Assembly (NCBI RefSeq): GCF_003268675.1 | Contig: NZ_CP029378.1 | Coordinates: 2,232,001-2,296,000 of the forward strand | Direction: 5' to 3' | Length of the DNA stretch: 64,000 bases | Origin: Streptomyces bacillaris | GTDB lineage: Bacteria > Actinomycetota > Actinomycetes > Streptomycetales > Streptomycetaceae | In this document: one piece after another, positions 52,663 to 61,160 of the stretch | Layout: every line of letters begins with the position of its first letter | Position numbering within the stretch: position 1 is the first letter of the stretch | Translations under genes and position numbers: made by a program | Notes under the pieces: model-generated | Told to the model about the DNA's origin: nothing | What the model saw: only the letters and a program-made list of their open reading frames with translations | Database searches by the model: none

Positions 52663-53516
52663 CGCCGCCGGCCGCCCCGCAGGCCCATGAGCACCCGCAG
52701 CCGGAGCCGGCGCCCGGAGTGCTGGGGTACTACGAGTCGCCCATCCCGATCCGCCGCGCCACGCTCGGCGACGCGGTCGCGTCGGAGTGGACGAAGATCC
52801 GTTCCGTCCGCTCCACGATGTGGACCCTGGGCGTGATGATCGTGCTGATGGTGGCGATCGGGCTGATGTCGGCGCTGCTGGTCACCGCCGCCGACGGCGA
52901 TCTGGACGGCGTGCCGGTCGTGAGCCTCGGCTTCTTCGGGGTGCTGCTGGGCTCGATCTGTGTGATCACCCTCGGCGTGCTGACCATCGGCTCCGAGTAC
53001 AGCACCGGCATGATCCGTACGACGCTGACGGCCTGCCCCAGCCGGGCCCGGGTGCTCACGGCGAAGGCGATCGTCTTCTCCCTGGTCACCTTCGTCATCA
53101 CCACCGTGACGGCCACCGTCGTCGCCGCGTGCCAGACGGTGATCCTGGGCGGCGGCGTCGACCCCGGCGAGGTGTGGCTGCGCGTCACCGTGGGGGTCGG
53201 GCTCTACATGGCGGGCCTGGGCCTGGTGTCGCTGGCGGTCGGCGCGATCGTCCGGCACTCGGCGGGCGCGATCACGATCATGATCGCCGTGGTGCTGCTG
53301 CCGCTGGTCCTCGCGCTCTTCATGTTCGCCGACAGCCTGCGCGGGGTGCAGCGGTTCCTCTTCGAGTACTCGATCCCCAACCAGCTCGCCGGGCTGTACG
53401 GCACGGGGGTCACCGAGAGCAGCCCCTCGGGCTGGGAACCGCTGCTGGTGATCGTGGGGACCGCGGCGGTGGCCATGGGCGCCGCCTTCCTGGCGCTGGA
53501 GCAGCGCGACGTCTGA
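52659..53516 (+). CDS. ABC-2-type permease 2
   Basis: 285 residues. A Pro-rich soluble N-terminus of about 35 residues, then ASEWTKIRSVRSTMWTLGV and six helices like those of permease 1 (VMIVLMVAIGLMSALLV, GVLLGSICVITLGVLTIGSEYSTGMI, VFSLVTFVITTVTATVV, YMAGLGLVSLAVGAIV, IMIAVVLLPLVLALFMF, LLVIVGTAAVAMGAAFL). Start overlaps the ATPase stop (ATGA). The two ABC pairs look like an old tandem duplication. Confidence 0.9.
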   Translation: MTPPAAPQAHEHPQPEPAPGVLGYYESPIPIRRATLGDAVASEWTKIRSVRSTMWTLGVMIVLMVAIGLMSALLVTAADGDLDGVPVVSLGFFGVLLGSICVITLGVLTIGSEYSTGMIRTTLTACPSRARVLTAKAIVFSLVTFVITTVTATVVAACQTVILGGGVDPGEVWLRVTVGVGLYMAGLGLVSLAVGAIVRHSAGAITIMIAVVLLPLVLALFMFADSLRGVQRFLFEYSIPNQLAGLYGTGVTESSPSGWEPLLVIVGTAAVAMGAAFLALEQRDV

Positions 53517-53539
53517 CGCGGCGTACCGCCGTCCGCCGC

Positions 53540-53869
53540 TCAGTGGCGCGGGGCGTTCCTGGACCGCTGCACCCGGGTGGTGCGGCGGTCCTTCGCGTTC
53601 CAGCAGGCCTTGTGCCAGTGCCTGCGGTCGTCGATGCCGCCGTACTCGGACCAGGCGACCAGGTGCGGGACACCGGAGGGGATCTCCTGGTCGCAGCCTG
53701 GGCAGCGGTACCGCTTGCCCTGGGCGCTCGCGCCGCTCACCGGGCGCACCGACCACTCCTCGCCCTGCCAGCTCTCGGTCGCCCCTCCCCCGCCGTACCG
53801 CCCCGGTGCCGTACCGGGATGTTCGTCGGGACGGTCGCCGCCACGGGGGCGGTTGCGGCGCGGGGACAC
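53540..53869 (-). CDS. Small Cys/His zinc-binding-type protein
   Basis: 109 residues from the GTG at 53869, with GAGG 6 bases upstream; the longer frame to 54046 has an Arg/Pro-rich front and no support. A disordered basic first half (RRNRPRGGDRPDEHPG) precedes a compact motif CPGCDQEIPSGVPHLVAW, then HWHKACW. The C-x2-C and H-x-H-x2-C arrangement would bind one zinc. Homologues are sometimes called ATP/GTP-binding, which I do not see. Role unknown; nucleic-acid binding is plausible. Convergent with ABC permease 2, divergent from a luciferase-like gene. Confidence 0.72.
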   Translation of the reverse strand: MSPRRNRPRGGDRPDEHPGTAPGRYGGGGATESWQGEEWSVRPVSGASAQGKRYRCPGCDQEIPSGVPHLVAWSEYGGIDDRRHWHKACWNAKDRRTTRVQRSRNAPRH

Positions 53870-54105
53870 GGGACACCTCACGGGGGCGGTTCGGGCACGG
53901 CGTGCTCCCAGCCTAGAGGCTGTCGCAGGGGCCGTGGGGTGGGCAGGGTGGGGGCGCGCGATCGGGCACGGCCGGGCACGATCGGCGCACGGGAGTGAGT
54001 TAGCGGAAAATCGCAAGAACTTCGGGCCGGACCGTGCCTTTGGCACGTGTCAGACGTTGTTGCCAGTGGGGGAGACACGCGTCGGCCGCAAGGAGGCAAC
54101 ACGCG

Positions 54106-55140
54106 ATGCGCATCGGAACGTTCGTTCTGGCAGCTCAGTTCCCGGGTCAGGGGCCGGGCGAGGCCCTGCACCGGGCCGTCCGGTCCGCCGAGGCGGCGGA
54201 GGAGTCCGGGCTCGACTCGGTCTGGCTGGCCGAGCACCACTTCGTGCCGTACGGGGTCTGCCCGTCCGCCACCACGCTGGCCGCGCTGCTGCTCGGCCGG
54301 ACGCGCCGGATCCGGGTCGGCACGGCGGTCAGCGTGCTGCCCAACCACCACCCGGTCGCCCTCGCCGAGCAGGCCGCGCTGCTCCATCTGACCAGCGGCG
54401 GACGGTTCTCGCTCGGGGTGGGCCGGGGCGGTCCTTGGGTGGACCTGGAGGTCTTCGGAGGCGGTCTCGACGCGTACGAGAACGGCTTCCCCGAGTCGCT
54501 GGGGCTGCTGCTCGACTGGCTGCGGGAGCCACGGGTCGCCGGGCGCGGGGAGCGGTTCGGCTTCCGCGAGGTGGCGGTGGTGCCGCGGGCGGACGAACTG
54601 CTGGCCGACGGTTCGGCGCAGGGGCCCGAGGTGATCGTGGCGTGCACCTCGCCCAAGACCGTGCGGCTGGCGGCGGGCCGGGGGCTGCCGATGCTGCTGG
54701 GCATGCACTGCGGGGACGAGGAGAAGGCGGAGATGGTCGCCCTGTGGCGGACGGCGGCCCGGGAGGCCGGTCAGCCGCCGGAGGTCGTCGAGGGGGCCGC
54801 ACATGTGTCCGCCGGGGTGGCCCAGATCGAGGACGGGCCGGGGGCGGCGACGGAGACGCTCGTCAAGACGATGCCCGGCTGGCTGCGCCAGGGGCTGGAC
54901 GCCCATGTCACGGTGGACGGCCGGCACCGGGTGATGCGGGACCCCGTCGCGTACACGGAGCTGCTCTGCGGGCTGCACCCGGTGGGCCCGCCGCGGCTGG
55001 CCGCCGACCGGCTCGCCGCCACCGCCGAGCGGACGGGCATCACCCGCTTCGCGCTCCTGGTGGAGGGGTCGGGCGATCTCGCGGCGACCGAGGAGAACGT
55101 ACGGCGCCTGGGCGCGGACGTGCTGCCGCTGCTCACCTGA
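54106..55140 (+). CDS. LLM-class flavin-dependent oxidoreductase
   Basis: 344 residues of the bacterial luciferase-like TIM-barrel superfamily: MRIGTFVLAAQF, SAEAAEESGLDSVWLAEHHF, RIRVGTAVSVLPNHHPVALAEQAALL, SGGRFSLGVGRGGP. It uses FMN or F420; the substrate cannot be told. ATG with AAGGAGG about 10 bases upstream. It is not in an operon with either neighbour. Confidence 0.88.
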   Translation: MRIGTFVLAAQFPGQGPGEALHRAVRSAEAAEESGLDSVWLAEHHFVPYGVCPSATTLAALLLGRTRRIRVGTAVSVLPNHHPVALAEQAALLHLTSGGRFSLGVGRGGPWVDLEVFGGGLDAYENGFPESLGLLLDWLREPRVAGRGERFGFREVAVVPRADELLADGSAQGPEVIVACTSPKTVRLAAGRGLPMLLGMHCGDEEKAEMVALWRTAAREAGQPPEVVEGAAHVSAGVAQIEDGPGAATETLVKTMPGWLRQGLDAHVTVDGRHRVMRDPVAYTELLCGLHPVGPPRLAADRLAATAERTGITRFALLVEGSGDLAATEENVRRLGADVLPLLT

Positions 55141-55263
55141 CCAGGGGCGCCTGTGCATGCGAAAAGGACCTCGCGCGGAACGTGGAGCGTGGTGCGGTGG
55201 TACGGGAGCTGCCGCCCCGGAGCCAGTTGCACCTCCCGCGGCCCGAAGCGGCAGCAGAAGCGT

Positions 55264-55656
55264 TCAGCAGTCCCGTAGTTCGGGCGACTGGTTGAGCAAC
55301 TGGCCCCTCACCGAAGTGAACTTGGCCAGCCGGTCGTCGACCGAGGGGTCCAGCGGGAACACCGCGACGCGGTGGCAGTTCTGGAAGGCGATACGCACTC
55401 CGAAGTGGCGCTGGAGCGCGCCGCGTATCGCATCACTCGCGAGCGCACGCAGCAGCTGACCACGTGCCTGCTCGTCCGGCGGCGGCGTCTGGTTGTCGGC
55501 GAACTGACCGCCGTCGACCTTCAGCTGAGCCACCAGAGAGCTGATCATCTCCCACGCGAAAGGCAGGGAGGTCCGGACGCAGTCGACGAAGTCGGCTTCG
55601 TCGACCTCGCCTCGCTCGGCCTGTTCCAACAGGGCCGGTGAGACGTCGAGCGACAT
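55264..55656 (-). CDS. SCO5389-family protein
   Basis: 130 residues, soluble, conserved in Streptomyces but of unknown function. Opens MSLDVSPALLEQAERGEVDE, contains SLPFAWEMISSLVAQLK, and ends NQSPELRDC. The middle DEQARGQLLRALASDAIRG, ALQRHFGVRIAFQNCHRVAVF looks like an alpha/beta fold. GGAG lies about 6 bases before the ATG. Divergent from nucS across 272 bases, an arrangement worth testing for a shared repair role, but no direct evidence exists in the sequence. Confidence 0.8.
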   Translation of the reverse strand: MSLDVSPALLEQAERGEVDEADFVDCVRTSLPFAWEMISSLVAQLKVDGGQFADNQTPPPDEQARGQLLRALASDAIRGALQRHFGVRIAFQNCHRVAVFPLDPSVDDRLAKFTSVRGQLLNQSPELRDC

Positions 55657-55928
55657 GGGTTCTCCTCTCGCGACCCCGGACGGTGACCGGGGTCTTACGG
55701 GCAGGGAAGAAGGGCGACGACGCAGCGTGCACGGGCGGCGACCTCCTGCATCCACGGTAAGCGCGCAGTCGGGGCCGCACCAGGAGATTGGGAACACAAC
55801 CGGCCACCAACGAAGGTGCGCAAAGAGGGGCAAGCCCACTGCGCCCCCGGGTGGTGAGGAGCGAGTGACAGGGGTCGACGGGTGGGGAAATCGCGTCGGG
55901 GCCCCGTCGTCGAGTAGCGTTGCCGACC

Positions 55929-56600
55929 ATGCGTCTTGTCATCGCCCGTTGCTCCGTCGACTACGCGGGCCGGCTCACAGCCCACCTGCCCTCCGCCCCC
56001 CGTCTGATCCTGGTGAAGGCGGACGGCAGCGTCTCGATCCACGCCGACGACCGGGCGTACAAACCGCTCAACTGGATGTCCCCGCCGTGCACCCTGAAGG
56101 AGGGCACCGGCGACGAGGCCGGTGTCTGGACCGTGGTGAACAAGGCGGGCGAAAAACTGATCATCACGATGGAGGAGATCCTCCACGACTCCTCGTACGA
56201 GCTGGGCGTGGACCCGGGGCTCATCAAGGACGGCGTGGAGGCCCACCTCCAGGAGCTGCTCGCCGACCGGATCGAGATCCTCGGCGAGGGCCACACCCTG
56301 ATCCGCCGTGAGTACCCCACCGCCATCGGCCCGGTGGACATCCTCTGCCGCGACGCGGACGGCGGCACGGTGGCCGTGGAGCTGAAGCGGCGCGGGGACA
56401 TCGACGGGGTGGAGCAGCTGACCCGCTATCTGGAGCTGCTCAACCGCGACCCGCACCTCGCCCCGGTGAAGGGCGTCTTCGCGGCCCAGGAGATCAAGCC
56501 CCAGGCGCGCGTGCTCGCGACGGACCGAGGCATCGGCTGTCTGGTGCTCGACTACGACGCGATGCGCGGCATCGAGGACGACAAGCTGCGCCTGTTCTGA
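55929..56600 (+). CDS. nucS: Mismatch-specific endonuclease NucS
   Basis: 223 residues. Non-canonical mismatch repair nuclease of actinobacteria (which lack MutS/MutL); cuts double strands at mismatches, with the sliding clamp as partner. N-terminal beta dimerisation domain about 1-110, and a C-terminal nuclease of the RecB-like fold with Asp137 ([10 protein letters not shown]) and Glu151-x-Lys153 ([10 protein letters not shown]). The C-terminal DDKLRLF fits a clamp-binding tail. TAGCGT at 55915-55920 lies 8 bases before the ATG (leaderless). Confidence 0.95.
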   Translation: MRLVIARCSVDYAGRLTAHLPSAPRLILVKADGSVSIHADDRAYKPLNWMSPPCTLKEGTGDEAGVWTVVNKAGEKLIITMEEILHDSSYELGVDPGLIKDGVEAHLQELLADRIEILGEGHTLIRREYPTAIGPVDILCRDADGGTVAVELKRRGDIDGVEQLTRYLELLNRDPHLAPVKGVFAAQEIKPQARVLATDRGIGCLVLDYDAMRGIEDDKLRLF

Positions 56601-56620
56601 CCCTCTGGACGTACGTACGG

Positions 56621-56655
56621 AGCCGGGTGCCTCTCCTGATCAGGGGCACCCGGCT
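56621..56655. terminator. Terminator between nucS and the convergent NTPase gene
   Basis: 11-bp stem (AGCCGGGTGCC at 56621-56631 with its complement at 56645-56655) with an inner CCTGATCAGG stem. It serves both converging genes. Confidence 0.8.
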
Positions 56656-56663
56656 TCCGTGTG

Positions 56664-59183
56664 TCAGGCCGCCACTTCGGTGGGCTCGCCGTCCTCGGCC
56701 GGGGGCTCGCTGCTGGCCGTGGCGCTGGCACTGGCGCTGGCCGATTCGGCGGGGCCGCTGGCGGAGGTGGAGGTGTCCGGCGGGTCCGGGGTCTCCGTGG
56801 GGGTCGTCTCCGACGGCGTCGGCCCCGGATCCGACTCGCTGGGCGTCGGGCTCGGGTCGGTCTCGGACGGCGACGGCCCGGGCGAGGTCCTGGTCGGGCT
56901 GGGCGTCCCCGATGTGCTGCTCGGTCCGCTCGACGGCTCCTCCGTATCCGGCGACGAGGAATCCGGCGACGACGGGCCCGGCGAGGGCGAGCCGGAGGTG
57001 CTGGGGGTGGCCGGTTCCGAGGCGCTCGGGGTGGCGGAGGTCCCGCCGCCCGGGATCCCGCCGGTCGGTACGGGGACGTCGCCCGGCTCGTCGTCCGGGA
57101 ACCCGTCGTCCGGGGTGGACTCGGGGGACGACTGCTCGGTGGTGACGTTGCGGCTGCCCGGCTCCTCCGGGTCGCCCGCGGTGAGGCCGAGGGTGACGAC
57201 GGTGCCGAGCACGGCGACCAGCAGCGCGCCCGCGCCCGCGGCGGCCAGGTTGCGCCGGGCGCCGCCCAGGAGCACCCGCCCGCCGCCCTTCCCCGGTGCG
57301 GCCTCGGGGAGCGGGGCCACCACGGTCGGGGCCTCCTCCCCCGGCTGCCGGGCGAGGAACTGCGGGGCCGGGTACGCGGCCGGCGGCGTACCGGACGGAA
57401 GCTCCTGGCGTACGGCGGGCACCTCGTCGCCCGGCTGGGGGCGGACCGGGGGTACGAGCCCGCCGGAGCGGTCCGCGACCAGGGCGAGGGCGCGGCGCCC
57501 GGCCACCGCACCGGACTTGTCGGCGAGCGCGCCGCGCATGGAGATCGAGGTCTCCAGCTCCGTACGGGCCCGGTCGAGGTTGCCGGTGCAGAGCGCGAGG
57601 ACGCCCAACTCGTGGTGGAAGTAGGCCTCTTCGGCCACCTCACCGGCGATCCTGGCGGCCTCCTGGCCCACCCGGAGCGCCTTCTCCCAGGCGCCCCAGC
57701 TCAGCCCGGCGGCGAGGGCGGGAGCGGCGCTGCGGGCCAGCAGGACGGCCGCGCTGGCCCGTCCGGCCTCGCCGTCGGGGACCAGGCGGCTCATCGCGGC
57801 GACGATGGCGTCGGCCTCGGCGGCGGCCCGCTGCGGGGTGACCGAGGGGTGGGAGACCCACCAGGCGTAGTGCTGGGCGGCCGTGAGGGCGTGCGCGGCG
57901 GCCTCCTCCGCGTATCCGCCCGCCTCCAGCTGGGCGAGGACACCGGCGGCAAGCCGGTAGCGGGGGCCCGCCGGGGAGAGCAGTCCGCAGTGGGCCAGCT
58001 CCCCGAGGGCGGCGTCCGCACGGGTGTCGCCCACGAGGGCCGGCAGATGGGCCTGGTGGGGCACCTCGCCGCCGAGCGCGACGGTGAAGCGCAGGGCCTC
58101 GCGGGCCGCCTCGCTGAGCCGGGAGGCGAGCAGGACGGCGGGCGCGGCCCCTTCACCGAGGCTCGGCAGCGGCACGTCCAGGGTCTCGGGGGTGGGTGCT
58201 GCGGAAACCGGAGGCGCGTCGTCCGGACGTGGCTCGAAATAGTCGTACTCGTCGAAGGCGGTGGGGTCGGTGTTCAGCCGGTCGCGCTGGCGCAGCAGCG
58301 ACCCGGCCTGGACGAAGCGGAGGGGCAGCCCCTCGGACTCGAACCAGAGGTCGCCCGCCCAGTTCTTCTCCTCCTCGGTGAGGGGGCGCTCGACGACCTT
58401 GGCCAGCAGCTCCAGCGAGGCGGCGCGGCCGAGTCCGGCGAGGAGGACCTCCTCCAGATGGGCGTCGATGCCGGGGGCGGGGAGGTCGGGGGCGGTGCCG
58501 AGGAGGAAGGCACACTCGGGGGTGGCTTCCAGGAGTTCGTCGAGGGCGGCCCCGCCGATCTCCAGGTCGTCGATGACGACGACGGCGCCGATGGAGCGGA
58601 CGAGGGCGAGCAGTTCCTCGGGGCCCGGGCGGTGGAGCGGTGCGTGGTGGACCGCGTCGAAGAGGCCGTACAGCAGATCGGTGGCGGTGCGCCGGTGGCC
58701 GTTGAGGCGGACGACGCCGTCGGGGGCCAGGTCGGCGCAGTCGGCGGCGACGGCGTCGAGCAGCGCGGTGCGGCCGGATCCGGCCTGGCCGGTGAGGCGG
58801 ACGCTGCGGCCGCGCGCGAGCAGGCCGACGAGGCGCTCGCGCTCCTCCTGGCGCTCCAGCAGCGGGAGCTGGGGTGCGGGCGGTCCCGCCGGGACGGGAG
58901 GTGCGCCGGCGCGCTCGTGGTCGGCGCGCTCGGCGGGGGTGCGGCGGACGGGCGGCTCGGCCTCCGCGCCGGGCGGGACGGCCTCGACCTCGCTGCCGTC
59001 GACGGGGTTGACCGTCAGCAGGAGGTCACCGGCCGTCAGCCGGACCACGCGGGCCTGCTGCGGTGCGGGCTGGCCGAAGTCGGCGGCGTTGGACTCGCGG
59101 GACGGCCTGCGACGGCCGTCGGAGCGGCCGGAGTCGTCGGCGTTCTGCCCGTACTCTTCCGGCCCCTGGTGTGTCGGGTCCAT
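56664..59183 (-). CDS. Membrane-anchored STAND-like NTPase with Ser/Pro tail
   Basis: 839 residues from MDPTHQGPEEYG (GGGGGA 7 bases upstream). A disordered N-terminus to about 105, then an NTPase domain: Walker A GQAGSGRT at 132-139 where the usual Lys is Arg, Walker B AVVVIDDLE (about 200-208). Helical repeats follow, including TPR-like parts (EEAYFHHELGVLALCTGNLDR), to about 620. One membrane helix at about 645-667 leads to a 172-residue outer tail of Ser/Pro/Thr/Glu. The NTPase side is cytosolic. It looks like a signalling scaffold rather than an enzyme of known reaction. Function unknown. Confidence 0.82.
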   Translation of the reverse strand: MDPTHQGPEEYGQNADDSGRSDGRRRPSRESNAADFGQPAPQQARVVRLTAGDLLLTVNPVDGSEVEAVPPGAEAEPPVRRTPAERADHERAGAPPVPAGPPAPQLPLLERQEERERLVGLLARGRSVRLTGQAGSGRTALLDAVAADCADLAPDGVVRLNGHRRTATDLLYGLFDAVHHAPLHRPGPEELLALVRSIGAVVVIDDLEIGGAALDELLEATPECAFLLGTAPDLPAPGIDAHLEEVLLAGLGRAASLELLAKVVERPLTEEEKNWAGDLWFESEGLPLRFVQAGSLLRQRDRLNTDPTAFDEYDYFEPRPDDAPPVSAAPTPETLDVPLPSLGEGAAPAVLLASRLSEAAREALRFTVALGGEVPHQAHLPALVGDTRADAALGELAHCGLLSPAGPRYRLAAGVLAQLEAGGYAEEAAAHALTAAQHYAWWVSHPSVTPQRAAAEADAIVAAMSRLVPDGEAGRASAAVLLARSAAPALAAGLSWGAWEKALRVGQEAARIAGEVAEEAYFHHELGVLALCTGNLDRARTELETSISMRGALADKSGAVAGRRALALVADRSGGLVPPVRPQPGDEVPAVRQELPSGTPPAAYPAPQFLARQPGEEAPTVVAPLPEAAPGKGGGRVLLGGARRNLAAAGAGALLVAVLGTVVTLGLTAGDPEEPGSRNVTTEQSSPESTPDDGFPDDEPGDVPVPTGGIPGGGTSATPSASEPATPSTSGSPSPGPSSPDSSSPDTEEPSSGPSSTSGTPSPTRTSPGPSPSETDPSPTPSESDPGPTPSETTPTETPDPPDTSTSASGPAESASASASATASSEPPAEDGEPTEVAA

Positions 59184-59519
59184 CAACAAGTCCCCCAGAC
59201 GCGTCGCGCTCGGTTCTGCCCCTCCGGCCTCGCACGCCCCGCTGTCGCTTCCGGTCCGGTGTCTGCCACGGGTGGGTGTCATGGGGCAGACGGCCGAACC
59301 CTAGACCTTCGCACAGTATCCACGCACGGGCGGGGTGCCGGGCCGTCCGGGACGTCACATTCCGGTGAGGATTGCGCGTCTTCTGCCCTGTCGGCCCGTC
59401 CGTACTCCGATGCGCGGCGAACGCGGCCCGGCTCCGACGCGGCGACAGCCCGGACACAACTGCCCGGATGCAGCTCATACGGCTCGGGCGGCTCGGACGT
59501 ACGACTGCTCGGTTACGGC
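59184..59519. promoter_or_regulatory. Region upstream of the STAND-like gene
   Basis: 336 bases between two minus-strand genes. It has short recurring CGGCTCGG/CGGAC words near 59480-59520 and a candidate GGATACTGT on the minus strand near 59320. I see no gene and no clear terminator. Confidence 0.45.
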
Positions 59520-59843
59520 TCAGACGCGCGGCAGGGAATCGGCGGCGATCCCGCCCTCGATCGCCAGGATGCGGTGCAGCCGGGTGGCCACCAGAAGCCG
59601 CTGCATCTGCGGCGGGACACCGCGCAGCACGAGCCGGCGTCCGGCCCGGCCGGCCCTGCGGTGGGCCCCCATGATGACGCCGAGTCCGGTGGCGTCCCAG
59701 GAATTCAGCTCGGTCAGGTCCAGCACCAGATCGCCGGCTCCGTCGTCGACGGCCGAGTGGAGGACCGTACGGGCGTCCGCCGCGCTTCGGACGTCGAGGC
59801 GGCCCCCGACGACCAGCTCGGCGTGGTCGCCCCTGATATGCAT
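59520..59843 (-). CDS. STAS-domain anti-sigma factor antagonist
   Basis: 107 residues, a single STAS domain of the SpoIIAA/BldG type: HAELVVGGRLDVRSAADAR, DLVLDLTELNSWDATGLGVIMG. The phosphorylation site is D-A-T-G, with Thr where many members have Ser. When unphosphorylated it would bind an anti-sigma kinase and free a sigma factor; no such kinase is next to it. GGGGAG 7 bases before ATG. A nested inverted repeat lies 99-142 bases upstream. Confidence 0.87.
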   Translation of the reverse strand: MHIRGDHAELVVGGRLDVRSAADARTVLHSAVDDGAGDLVLDLTELNSWDATGLGVIMGAHRRAGRAGRRLVLRGVPPQMQRLLVATRLHRILAIEGGIAADSLPRV

Positions 59844-59941
59844 ATGCGCTCCCCTGCGGTTGCTCCGTAGCGAGGTCCGTCTGTCTGTTTCTTCTCTTCC
59901 ACAACTGACTGCCGCGGCGACAGGGAAGTTGCCGTCTGTAA

Positions 59942-59985
59942 GCGAACCGATACCGAATTCACTCGGTGGAGTGACGTCGGTTCGC
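59942..59985. promoter_or_regulatory. Nested inverted repeat upstream of STAS gene
   Basis: Outer arms GCGAACCGA (59942-59950) and TCGGTTCGC (59977-59985), inner arms CACTC (59960-59964) and GAGTG (59969-59973). It could be a regulator site or an RNA hairpin. It lies 99 bases from the STAS start, and 97 bases from the stop of the 3-hydroxyacyl-CoA dehydrogenase gene that runs towards it, so terminator use is also possible. Confidence 0.55.
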
Positions 59986-60081
59986 CGGAGACCGGGCCCG
60001 GCCGGGTACACTCCCCGGCTCCCCCGGCCCCGGCGGCGGTGGGCCTGCGGGGCGCGGAGAGCCGGTGGGGTGCGGCCGTGG

Positions 60082-60930
60082 TCAGTACGTGTAGAAGCCC
60101 TGCCCGCTCTTGCGGCCGATGTCACCTGCGTCGACCATCCGGCGCATCAGCTCGGGGGCGGCGAACTTCTCGTCCTGGGACTCGGTGTAGATGTTGCCGG
60201 TGGCGTGGAGCAGGATGTCGACGCCCGTCAGGTCGGCCGTGGCGAGCGGGCCCATGGCGTGGCCGAAGCCGAGCTTGCAGGCGGTGTCGATGTCCTCGGC
60301 CGTGGCGACGCCCGACTCGTACAGCTTGGCGGCCTCGACGACGAGCGCCGAGATGAGCCGGGTGGTGACGAAGCCCGCCACATCGCGGTTGACGACGATG
60401 CAGGTCTTGCCGACCGACTCCGCGAACTCCCTTGCGGTGGCGAGGGTTTCGTCGCTGGTCTTGTAGCCGCGGACCAGCTCGCAGAGCTGCATCATCGGGA
60501 CCGGCGAGAAGAAGTGCACGCCGACGACGCGCTCCGGACGCTCCGTCACGGCCGCGATCTTGGTGATCGGGATGGCGGAGGTGTTGGAGGCGAGGACGGT
60601 GTTCTCGCCGACGATCTTGTCGAGGGTGCGGAAGATCTCGTGCTTGACCTCCAGCTTCTCGAAGACCGCCTCCACGACCACGTCCACGTCCGCCACGGCG
60701 TCCAGGTCGGTGGTCGTGGTGATGCGGGCGAGGGCGGCCTCGGCGTCGGACGCCTCCAGCTTCCCCTTGGCGACGAACTTGTCGTACGAGGCCTTGATGC
60801 CGTCCAGGCCGCGGGTCAGCGCCGCGTCGGTGACATCGCGCAGCACGACGTCCCAGCCCGCCTGGGCGGAGACCTGCGCGATCCCGGATCCCATGAGTCC
60901 GGCCCCGATGACGGCGAGCTTCCTGGCCAC
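60082..60930 (-). CDS. 3-hydroxybutyryl-CoA dehydrogenase
   Basis: 282 residues, NAD(P)-dependent oxidation of 3-hydroxyacyl-CoA to 3-oxoacyl-CoA. Rossmann motif LAVIGAGLMGSGIAQVSAQAG, then SNTSAIPIT with the conserved Ser/Asn, catalytic His in VGVHFFSPVPMM with Glu in LCELVRG, and NRDVAGFVTTRLI. The GTG start follows AGGGGTG. It fits butyrate and short-chain acyl-CoA metabolism with the thiolase and IcmA of this window, though those are 17 kb or more away. Confidence 0.94.
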   Translation of the reverse strand: MARKLAVIGAGLMGSGIAQVSAQAGWDVVLRDVTDAALTRGLDGIKASYDKFVAKGKLEASDAEAALARITTTTDLDAVADVDVVVEAVFEKLEVKHEIFRTLDKIVGENTVLASNTSAIPITKIAAVTERPERVVGVHFFSPVPMMQLCELVRGYKTSDETLATAREFAESVGKTCIVVNRDVAGFVTTRLISALVVEAAKLYESGVATAEDIDTACKLGFGHAMGPLATADLTGVDILLHATGNIYTESQDEKFAAPELMRRMVDAGDIGRKSGQGFYTY

Positions 60931-61076
60931 GTTCGCACCCCTTGTTCTCTGTCCGCGTTCCCTGTCCGTGCCACGTCCGCGTGCACGGCTTTTCGCAACG
61001 GCTCTTCCTATGCTCTCCGGCGGAGATTAGTACCCGCCGGGGGCCCTGGGGCCGTGAAGAGATGCGCGTCACGTCT

Positions 61077-61111
61077 CGAATGACGGACATCACACCGGGA
61101 CGCGTCATTCG
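61077..61111. promoter_or_regulatory. Inverted repeat CGAATGACG/CGTCATTCG
   Basis: Perfect 9-bp arms at 61077-61085 and 61103-61111, spacer 17 bases, in the divergent region between the dehydrogenase gene and the cobalamin adenosyltransferase gene, about 40 bases before the latter's TACGCT -10 box. A likely activator or repressor site for one or both. Confidence 0.55.
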
Positions 61112-61160
61112 GCTCCGCGCCACGCGTAGTTGAGGGCCGCGGCCTCACTACGCTGGCCCC

